This document shows positions 28,429-35,841 of a stretch of DNA of 64,000 nt, in pieces (position 1 is the stretch's first letter; each line of letters starts with the position of its first letter). The notes below the pieces were generated by a model, which was not told the DNA's origin, did not search any database, and worked only from the letters and a program-made list of their open reading frames with translations. Both the position numbers and the translations under genes were made by a program. Source of the DNA: an uncultured Octadecabacter sp. (GTDB lineage: Bacteria; Pseudomonadota; Alphaproteobacteria; Rhodobacterales; Rhodobacteraceae); assembly GCA_937891785.1 (NCBI GenBank), contig CALAGN010000040.1, positions 62,001-126,000 on the forward strand, given 5' to 3'.

Positions 28429-29051
28429 CGATAGAACATGTTCCAATACGTTGCCATGTAGTCAGGAAAATGCCGCATGATCTTGGACTTCAGGGGGGAT
28501 CCGACCCTTGAGCCATTGCGACGGTGTGCATGGGCCGAGTTGATGTCGCTCGCGACAGGGCGGGCTGAAAACGGTGGCGCGTCTAGCGAGAAACCGCGCA
28601 GCCGCCGCGCGCAAAAAGACCGCAATTCAGTATCGACAGGGCCACGAATCGACCTCCCAAAGCGGGTATTGGGAAGATGGATGATGTCCCAGTCTGGAGC
28701 GGAAATTTCGATTTGGTCTATCAATGTCGACACAATTGTCCTTGCGTCCAGTGGGATCGTTGCATCGTCTTCCAATACGAGCGCAAATTGCGCACCTGAC
28801 GCGAGAAACGCATCAATCGCGGCGATGTGGCTAAGATAACAGCCGACTTCGCCACCAATCAGGGCGCGGTCATGCCGTGTCATCGCCGCACCTTCATCGT
28901 AAATGTCGAAATCGGTTGCTTGACGATGCTGCCCGTCAACAGCAGCAATAATCTGTGCTTTCCAATTGGCCGCTTGCATGGCGTTCTGCGCATAGGCGCG
29001 TCGTTCGCTCGATCACTCCAGATTGATAAGATAGGCTGCAAAGTCTGCCAT
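28425..29051 (-). pseudogene. Glycosyltransferase family 25 (LPS biosynthesis type) with an early nonsense codon
   Basis: MADFAAYLINLE-TGA(29013-29015)-SSERRAYAQNAMQAANWKAQIIAAVDG...RALIGGEVGCYLSHIAAIDAFLASGAQFALVLEDDATI; GT25 motifs both sides of the stop. The C-terminal third looks atypical. Confidence 0.75.
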
Positions 29052-29237
29052 GGGAATAGAATGGGCCTTTTCCCAATATTACAGCACTAATCGAGTATGG
29101 AAGTTGATGGAATTACACTGTCACGGTGCCACATGGGATTGAAACACACCATCGCATGTGCGTGAACGCGCAGAAACATCTCTCGCAAAACGACGGACGC
29201 GGGTTCATATCTTGTTAAACAAATTGATGCAGATGGT

Positions 29238-29266
29238 CTTGAATTAGTCCGTTAGCGCCACCAAAT
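29238..29266 (+). promoter_or_regulatory. Candidate heat-shock (sigma-32 type) promoter upstream of rpoH
   Basis: CTTGAA-N14-CCACCAAAT, resembling CTTGAA-N14-CCCCATNT, 34 nt before the rpoH ATG. Confidence 0.35.
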
Positions 29267-29300
29267 AGATGTTAAGCCAGTAAACATTGGGAGGGACAAG

Positions 29301-30206
29301 ATGAGTAATGTAAGTGAATATGCAAGGCTGCCGGCCCCGTCGCCAGAGCAAGGCCTGAACCGTTATATGCAGGATATCCGCAAGTTTCCGATGCTTGAGC
29401 CCGAGCAGGAATATATGCTCGCCAAGCGTTGGGTGGACCACGAAGACACTGATGCTGCGCATCAGATGGTCACGTCACACCTGCGATTGGCTGCCAAAAT
29501 TGCCATGGGTTACCGTGGCTATGGCTTGCCCCAAGCCGAGGTGATTTCCGAAGCAAACGTTGGTCTGATGCAGGCTGTGAAGCGCTTTGACCCCGAAAAA
29601 GGCTTCCGTCTGGCGACTTATGCCATGTGGTGGATCCGCGCGAGCATTCAGGAATATGTGCTGCGCTCGTGGTCGATGGTCAAACTTGGCACCACGTCAG
29701 CGCAAAAGAAGTTGTTCTTCAACCTGCGCAAGGCCAAAAACCGTATCGGAGCGCTGGAAGAAGGCGATTTGCGCCCTGAAAACGTTGAACGGATCGCACA
29801 TGATCTGGGTGTGACCGAGGCCGAAGTTGTATCAATGAACCGCCGTTTGTCGGGCGGTGATGCATCGCTGAATGCGACCGTCGGGTCGGACGGTGAAGGC
29901 ACGATGCAATGGCAGGACTGGCTTGAGGATGAAAGTGCCGATCAAGCTGGCGACTATGAAAAACGCGACGAGTTGGAAACGCGCCGCGAGTTGTTGACCG
30001 AAGCCATGGATGTGCTGAACGATCGTGAAAAGGATATCCTTGTGCAGCGTCGTTTGCAGGACAAGCCGATCACACTGGAGGACCTCTCTGGTCAGTATTC
30101 GGTCAGCCGCGAACGGATCCGCCAGATTGAAGTGCGCGCGTTCGAAAAGCTGCAAGAGCGGATGCGCAGCCTTGCCAATGAAAAAGGCATGCTGGAAAAC
30201 GCTTGA
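29301..30206 (+). CDS. rpoH: RNA polymerase sigma-32 factor RpoH
   Basis: NRYMQDIRKFPMLEPEQEYMLAKRW...QKKLFFNLRKAKNRI (RpoH box) ... [17 protein letters not shown]. Confidence 0.95.
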   Translation: MSNVSEYARLPAPSPEQGLNRYMQDIRKFPMLEPEQEYMLAKRWVDHEDTDAAHQMVTSHLRLAAKIAMGYRGYGLPQAEVISEANVGLMQAVKRFDPEKGFRLATYAMWWIRASIQEYVLRSWSMVKLGTTSAQKKLFFNLRKAKNRIGALEEGDLRPENVERIAHDLGVTEAEVVSMNRRLSGGDASLNATVGSDGEGTMQWQDWLEDESADQAGDYEKRDELETRRELLTEAMDVLNDREKDILVQRRLQDKPITLEDLSGQYSVSRERIRQIEVRAFEKLQERMRSLANEKGMLENA

Positions 30207-30213
30207 TTTGATT

Positions 30214-30246
30214 GCCTCCGCCGGTTTCTCTGGCGGGGGTTTTTCT
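30214..30246 (+). terminator. Terminator after rpoH
   Basis: CCTCCGCC-ggtttctct-GGCGGGGG-TTTTT. Confidence 0.7.
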
Positions 30247-30266
30247 TTGGCGCAAAGGGGTGCGAT

Positions 30267-30536
30267 ATGGCCGGTGGCTGGGCAAAAGACGGCGCAGTAA
30301 GCGAGCAGATCGAAGCATCGATCGGCGACGAGTTGGCCCGCATGAAAGCGCGCCGCCAACCAACGGGCGAAAGCCTGACCAATTGCGCCGAATGCGAAGA
30401 ACCGATCCCCGAAAAACGCCGCACGGCCTTGCCCGGCGTAAAGCTGTGCATTGATTGCCAACTCGAACGCGACGGTGCGCACAAAGCGCGTGGCGGGATC
30501 AACCGACGTGGCAGCAAAGACAGCCAGTTGAAATAA
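30267..30536 (+). CDS. DksA/TraR C4-type zinc finger protein
   Basis: NCAECEEPIPEKRRTALPGVKLCIDCQLERD. Confidence 0.88.
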   Translation: MAGGWAKDGAVSEQIEASIGDELARMKARRQPTGESLTNCAECEEPIPEKRRTALPGVKLCIDCQLERDGAHKARGGINRRGSKDSQLK

Positions 30537-30608
30537 CGCGACCTTGCAATGGCGCCCGCGCCCTGCCAAATTTCATTTCTGGACCGGACGCAGGAAAGGC
30601 CGCATCAC

Positions 30609-31595
30609 ATGAACAAAGTCATCCGCTGGGGTATTCTGGGCGCGTCGAAATTTGCCCGTGAACAGATGGGGCCAGCGATCCATTCGGCCCGTGGCGCCCA
30701 GCTTGTGGCGTTGGCCAGTGGATCACCTGACAAGGCGCAGGCGTTTGTCGACATCGTGCCCGGCTTGCGTGTCTACGCTGATTATGACGCGCTGCTGGCC
30801 GATCCAGACATTGATGCAGTCTATATCCCGCTTCCCAACCACTTGCATGTGCAGTGGTCCAAACGCGCGTTGAACGCGGGCAAACATGTGCTGTGCGAAA
30901 AGCCGATTGCGATGGCTGCGGACGAGATTGATGATCTGATCGCACTGCGTGACAAAACCGGCCTGCACATCGCCGAAGCCTTTATGATTGTGCATCATCG
31001 GCAATGGCAGCGCGCCCGTGAATTGGTGCAAACCGGCGCGATTGGCACCCTGATGCATGTCGAGGGGACGTTCGCCTATAACAACGCGGGCGACATGGCA
31101 AACGTACGACAAAAACCGGAATTTGGCGGCGGCGGCATCCCCGATATTGGCGTCTATACCTACGGCGCGACGCGCTGGGTGACAGGGCAAGAGCCCGTGG
31201 CGATCACCCATGCTGATCTGACCTTTGAAAACGGCGTAGACGTGGTGGCGCGGGTGTCGGCGCGGTTCGATGGGTTCAGTGCCCATTGGGTCAATTCGAT
31301 GCGGATGCACCCCTTGCAGGACATGGCGTTTATCGGCGATCAGGGCATCGTAAAGCTGACAGCGCCGTTTAATCCGCAACGCTTTGGCGAAGCGCGGGTG
31401 GAATTGCATCAAAATGGAATGGCTGTGCGGGTTGAACGCTTTCCGGCTGACAACCATTATATCAATCAAGTGGAGGCTTTTGGTGAGACGGTGCGCAGTG
31501 GCGCGCAATACGCATGGCCGCTGGAACAGGCGCGCGGCACGCAGGCGATGATCGACGCGGTGTTCGCCAAAGCGCGCGAGGGAGAAAACGCATGA
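30609..31595 (+). CDS. Gfo/Idh/MocA family oxidoreductase
   Basis: VIRWGILGASKFAREQMGPAI...DAVYIPLPNHLHVQWSKRALNAGKHVLCEKPIA. Confidence 0.93.
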   Translation: MNKVIRWGILGASKFAREQMGPAIHSARGAQLVALASGSPDKAQAFVDIVPGLRVYADYDALLADPDIDAVYIPLPNHLHVQWSKRALNAGKHVLCEKPIAMAADEIDDLIALRDKTGLHIAEAFMIVHHRQWQRARELVQTGAIGTLMHVEGTFAYNNAGDMANVRQKPEFGGGGIPDIGVYTYGATRWVTGQEPVAITHADLTFENGVDVVARVSARFDGFSAHWVNSMRMHPLQDMAFIGDQGIVKLTAPFNPQRFGEARVELHQNGMAVRVERFPADNHYINQVEAFGETVRSGAQYAWPLEQARGTQAMIDAVFAKAREGENA

Positions 31596-31858
31596 ACAAC
31601 GAAAATGAACCCGATTATGAAAGCCTATGGATGCGTTTGGTCTGGATGATCCTGATCGCCGTGATGTTGTCTATGTCACATACCGTGCTAGGCGTGATCA
31701 CCGTGCTACAATTCATCATCATGGTGTTCAACAAACGCGAACCCAATGAAACGCTGGCAGAATTTGGCACGACCTTGGGCGTGTGGATGGCCAAAGCGGT
31801 GCGTTATCAAACCGCGGCGAGTGAGGTGAAACCTTGGCCGTGGACGGAATTGGATTAA
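31592..31858 (+). CDS. DUF4389-family membrane protein
   Basis: MNNENEPDYESLWMRLVWMILIAVMLSMSHTVLGVITVLQFIIMVFNKREPNETLAEFGTTLGVWMAKAVRYQTAASEVKPWPWTELD. Confidence 0.75.
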   Translation: MNNENEPDYESLWMRLVWMILIAVMLSMSHTVLGVITVLQFIIMVFNKREPNETLAEFGTTLGVWMAKAVRYQTAASEVKPWPWTELD

Positions 31859-31869
31859 TTGGTTTCCGC

Positions 31870-31919
31870 GTGCGGTGTAGCAATTTTGCGCCGCAATTAA
31901 GCGGGCCGCACCCTGCTAC
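31870..31919. ncRNA. Candidate structured element (H-type pseudoknot) between convergent genes
   Basis: GTGCGG(31870-31875)/CCGCAC(31906-31911) crossed by GTAGCA(31877-31882)/TGCTAC(31914-31919), both exact 6-bp complements; shares GCGGTGTAGC[A/G]ATTTT with the metZ leader. Confidence 0.4.
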
Positions 31920-32025
31920 TATGCGCTCGCCTGGCCAGCATCAAGTATAGTGGGATTGACCCCATGGGGAGGGCGCTAAAGCACCCACCCCGAGGCCTAG
32001 GCGCGGACAATTTGCACGCGCTGGA

Positions 32026-33837
32026 TCACTCCTCCAGCGCTTCCAATTCGTCAATGAACCCTTCGATCATGCTCAGCCCTTTGTCCCAGAATGCAGGGTC
32101 GCTGGCATCCAAGCCGAAGGGGGCCAGCAATTCCTTGTGGTGCTTTGATCCGCCCGCTTTGAGCATGTCGAAGTATTTGTCTTTGAAGCTTTCACCAGAT
32201 TCTTCGTAGACCGCATAGAGCGCGTTCACGAGGCCGTCGCCGAAAGCATAGGCGTAGACGTAGAACGGTGAGTGGACGAAGTGCGGGATGTAGGCCCAGA
32301 AGCGTTCATAGCCTTCGGCGTATTCGAACACGGGGCCAAGGCTTTCGGCCTGCACGGACATCCAGAGCGCGTTGATATCGTCGGGGGTCAGTTCGCCCTG
32401 CGCGCGCGCGGCATGGAGTTTGCATTCAAAGTCGTAGAACGCGATTTGGCGCACGACGGTGTTGATCATGTCTTCGACCTTGCCCGCCAGAAGGACTTTG
32501 CGTTCGTCTTTGTCGGCAGCGTTTTCCAGCAATTCGCGGAAAGTGAGCATTTCACCGAACACCGAGGCAGTTTCGGCCAATGTGAGCGGTGTTGAGGACA
32601 GCAATTCGCCCTGACCTGCAGCCAGAACCTGATGCACACCGTGGCCCAGCTCATGCGCCAGCGTCATCACGTCACGCGGTTTGCCCATGTAGTTAAGCAT
32701 CACGTAGGGGTGCACGGTGGTCACGGTGGGGTGCGCAAATGCGCCCGGTGCCTTGCCCGGTTTCACGCCTGCGTCGATCCAGCCTTTGTCAAAGAACGGC
32801 CGCGCCAATTCGGCCATGCGCGGATCAAACGCGCCGTAGGCTGACATGACCGTGGCGCGGGCTTCGTCCCAATCCACAAGTCGTTCGCTTTCCATCGGAA
32901 GGGGCGCGTTACGGTCCCAGACCTGCATCGTGTCAAGACCTAACCACTTGGCTTTCAAGGCATAATATCGGTGCGACAGGCGTGGATAGGCGGCGACAAC
33001 GGCGTTGCGCAATGCCTCGACGACTTCGGGTTCGACGTGGTTGGCAAGGTGGCGGCCGGTTTGCGGTGTTGGCATGCCGCGCCAGCGATCCTCGATCTCT
33101 TTTTCCTTGGCCAGCGTGTTGTGCACGCGCGCGAAGGTCGGCAGGTGTTCGCCAAAAACGCGGGCAATTTCGCGCATCGCGGCTTCGCGTTTGCTGCGGT
33201 CTTGTTCGGTCAGCAGGTTCAACGCGCCTTCGATGTTCAGCTCTTCGCCGTCCAGATCGAACGTTAGCGCTGCTATGGTTTCATCAAACAGGCGGTTCCA
33301 TGCGGCGGCGCCCACGGTAGATTGATCGTGCAGGAATTTCTCAAGTTCGTCGGAAAGCTGATAGGGGCGCATCGCGCGCATCCGATCAAAGACCGGCTTG
33401 TAGCGCGCAAGATCAGCGTTTTCAGAGAGGCGTGCATCGACGTGCGCGTCTTCGAGGCGGTTAAATTCAAGGCCGTAAAACACCATCGGCGTTGTATAAG
33501 CGGTGATCTTATCTTGCATGTCAGACATGAATTTTGCGCGCTCGGCGTCGGTGGTGGCCTGATAATAGCGCAGACCCGCGAACGACATGAGCCGCCCCGC
33601 GATCACGTCGATTTTTTCGTACCGCAGCACGGCTTCAAGAAGGTCGTCGGCATCAAGGTCAGCCAGTTTCCCTTCGAAATCGCGGGCGAAATCGAGGCAG
33701 GCCTGTTCGATCCAGTCCATGTCGCGTTTCAACTCGGGGGCGTCCGTGGCGGCGTAAAGGTCGCTCAGATCCCACTCGGGCAGGTCGCCAAAGGCGTTGG
33801 CGCCGGATGCAGTCGCGTCATAGGTCGGAGTTTTCAT
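32026..33837 (-). CDS. pepF: M3 family oligoendopeptidase F
   Basis: MTLAHELGHGVHQVLAAGQGELLSSTPLTLAETASVFGEM zinc motif HELGH...; 600+ aa. Confidence 0.93.
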   Translation of the reverse strand: MKTPTYDATASGANAFGDLPEWDLSDLYAATDAPELKRDMDWIEQACLDFARDFEGKLADLDADDLLEAVLRYEKIDVIAGRLMSFAGLRYYQATTDAERAKFMSDMQDKITAYTTPMVFYGLEFNRLEDAHVDARLSENADLARYKPVFDRMRAMRPYQLSDELEKFLHDQSTVGAAAWNRLFDETIAALTFDLDGEELNIEGALNLLTEQDRSKREAAMREIARVFGEHLPTFARVHNTLAKEKEIEDRWRGMPTPQTGRHLANHVEPEVVEALRNAVVAAYPRLSHRYYALKAKWLGLDTMQVWDRNAPLPMESERLVDWDEARATVMSAYGAFDPRMAELARPFFDKGWIDAGVKPGKAPGAFAHPTVTTVHPYVMLNYMGKPRDVMTLAHELGHGVHQVLAAGQGELLSSTPLTLAETASVFGEMLTFRELLENAADKDERKVLLAGKVEDMINTVVRQIAFYDFECKLHAARAQGELTPDDINALWMSVQAESLGPVFEYAEGYERFWAYIPHFVHSPFYVYAYAFGDGLVNALYAVYEESGESFKDKYFDMLKAGGSKHHKELLAPFGLDASDPAFWDKGLSMIEGFIDELEALEE

Positions 33838-33897
33838 GTGCTGCCTCATTTGCATGGTTTACACATACATAGGTGAGCCGCGCACGGGTTGAAACCA

Positions 33898-33938
33898 CCG
33901 GAGCCTCCGGCGGGGATATTTTGGGCAAGATGAGGGGC
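33898..33938 (+). repeat. Rhodobacterales-type intergenic repeat, copy 1
   Basis: CCGGAGCCTCCGGCGGGGATATTTTGGGCAAGATGAGGGGC. Confidence 0.55.
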
Positions 33939-33943
33939 TAAGA

Positions 33944-34891
33944 TTAGCTGACGGGCGCCGTTTGCGCGTCAAAATGTGCGCAGGTTTTGTCGAACACAAT
34001 TTGCCGTGTGGCAGTTTTTTCCATCATCACTTCGTGGCGTGCATTAGGGATCACTACCAATTCGCCGTGGGCCCATTTGCGCATGCGTTGGTGAATGCGG
34101 GTCGGGTCGACGATGGATTCCTCGCTGCCAAGGAAGGTTATGCAGGGCAGTTTCGGTGCGGCGCGCTGTGACAATCCGCGCATTTCACGCAAAGATTCGT
34201 TGAGCCAGTGCAAGGATGCCCCGCCAAGCGAGAATTCGGGGTGGGCGATAAGTTGTGCCTTCATGTAGGCAAACATGTTGGGATCGGATGTCAGGGTGTT
34301 TTCGCTGAAGTCTACCCGTTCGATATAGCTTTCCGAGACTTGCCCTGGCGCGAAGGCGTTGCTGAAGCCAAGGGGGCGGCTGACGGTGGAGAGGCCCCAT
34401 GCCAGCGGGCGCAGTGCTGTTGCCATCTGGATGCCCCACATCGGCGCAGAAAAGCACGCACTGGCAACGGGCAGGTCTTCGTAAAGCGAGCGTAGACCGA
34501 TGCAGCCACCCATGGAGTGGCCGATCAGGTGGAACGGTTCGGGCAGGCCCAATTGGCGGGCGTGGGCGACGGCGGCTTGCACATCAAGCTGGTAGTCTTC
34601 AAAGCGGCCCACATGCCCCACGGCAGGATTGTCGTGCACGCGGTCGGCAATGCCTTGGCCGCGCCAGTCAATCGTCAGTGTTGCATAACCGCGCTGCGCA
34701 AGATCACGCGCTGCGCGGCCATATTTTTCGATGTATTCGGTGCGTCCGGGGAAAAGCAGGACCGTCCCTTTGGCTGATTTCAGGGACCAGTGGCCCACAC
34801 GAATGCGGTGTCCGTCAGCGCAGCGTAGCCAATGAGCTACGCCGCCGTCTGGGCCATCCGCGATATCTGCAAAGAAGGGTGCCTGCTCCAT
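33944..34891 (-). CDS. Alpha/beta hydrolase (lysophospholipase/monoacylglycerol lipase type)
   Basis: GTVLLFPGRTEYIEKYGRAARDLAQRGYATLTIDWRGQGIADR...HLIGHSMGGCIGLRSL. Confidence 0.88.
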   Translation of the reverse strand: MEQAPFFADIADGPDGGVAHWLRCADGHRIRVGHWSLKSAKGTVLLFPGRTEYIEKYGRAARDLAQRGYATLTIDWRGQGIADRVHDNPAVGHVGRFEDYQLDVQAAVAHARQLGLPEPFHLIGHSMGGCIGLRSLYEDLPVASACFSAPMWGIQMATALRPLAWGLSTVSRPLGFSNAFAPGQVSESYIERVDFSENTLTSDPNMFAYMKAQLIAHPEFSLGGASLHWLNESLREMRGLSQRAAPKLPCITFLGSEESIVDPTRIHQRMRKWAHGELVVIPNARHEVMMEKTATRQIVFDKTCAHFDAQTAPVS

Positions 34892-34896
34892 GGTGG

Positions 34897-35187
34897 TTAC
34901 GCCAAAACGCCGGCGAGTTTCATTGCCAGCCCCATGTCGCCATCAACCGACAAGTTACCCGTCATGAAGGCGGCGGTGGCGTTCTGTTCACCCTCGAGAA
35001 TCGCTTGGAATGTTTCGGCGCTGGCCGAAAGCGTCACGTCGGCATCATCGTCGCCTGCGCGGGCACCGTCACCGTCAATGATGATGCTGCCTTCGTCGTT
35101 GATCGTAAATTTTGCGGTTCCATCAAAGCCAGCGCCGCCCATCTTTTCATTCAAGGCCGCTACGGCTTGGGTCACAACATCGCTCAT
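34897..35187 (-). CDS. SCP2 sterol-binding domain protein
   Basis: MSDVVTQAVAALNEKMGGAGFDGTAKFTINDEGSIIIDGDGA...ADVTLSASAETFQAILEGEQNATAAFMTGNLSVDGDMGLAMKL. Confidence 0.88.
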   Translation of the reverse strand: MSDVVTQAVAALNEKMGGAGFDGTAKFTINDEGSIIIDGDGARAGDDDADVTLSASAETFQAILEGEQNATAAFMTGNLSVDGDMGLAMKLAGVLA

Positions 35188-35259
35188 TTTTCTGTCATCC
35201 TTTGTCGGTTTGCCCGTCGCCCCTCTGGTAACGGGCGCTGGGTGCGTTACATTCGCACT

Positions 35260-35820
35260 ATGGGCATGATAACGCATAGCTTCAAACGTATCGTTACGGC
35301 ATTCGCTTTGGTAGTCTGGGTTTCCTTACCTGCGGTTGCTGATGACGCGCGTCTGGACGAGCTGTTTGATCAATTAAAACAAGCCGATGAGTCCACATTC
35401 CAATGGATTGAAGATCGCATCTACGAAGAGTGGGGCAAAAGCGGATCACCGGCAATGGATTTGCTGCTCAAGCGGGGGCAAGATGCAATTGCCGCAGGCG
35501 AACCTGACGCGGCTCTTGAGCATTTTACAGCCCTTATCGATCACGCACCCGATTTTGCCACGGCTTACAATGCGCGCGCCTTGGCCTTTCATGCGCTGGG
35601 CATGTACGGACCCTCGATTGACGATTTGCGTCAGGCCATTGTGCTGAACCCGCGCCATTTCGGTGCCTTGCGCGGCTTTGGCATTATGCTCGAAGAGATT
35701 GGCCGCGAAGATGACGCGCTTGAGGTATACCGCCTTGTGCAGGCGCTGCATCCGATGGCAACAGAAGTGGCCGAAGCGATTGCACGGCTTGAGTCGAAAT
35801 ACGAAGGGCAGGCGCTGTAA
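35260..35820 (+). CDS. Secreted TPR-repeat protein
   Basis: Signal peptide MGMITHSFKRIVTAFALVVWVSLPAVADD then TPRs; upstream ORF extension (34399) is antisense to other genes. Confidence 0.82.
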   Translation: MGMITHSFKRIVTAFALVVWVSLPAVADDARLDELFDQLKQADESTFQWIEDRIYEEWGKSGSPAMDLLLKRGQDAIAAGEPDAALEHFTALIDHAPDFATAYNARALAFHALGMYGPSIDDLRQAIVLNPRHFGALRGFGIMLEEIGREDDALEVYRLVQALHPMATEVAEAIARLESKYEGQAL

Positions 35821-35841
35821 AGCGCTTGTTCAGGGGCAAGT

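Noticed and set aside
29013-29015. TGA in the GT25 gene as selenocysteine recoding
   Set aside because: Position normally Arg, no SECIS-like hairpin evident, and a one-step CGA to TGA mutation explains it.
34399-35259. Upstream part of the 473-aa ORF ending at 35820
   Set aside because: Antisense to the alpha/beta hydrolase and SCP2 genes; the real TPR protein starts at a signal peptide near 35260.
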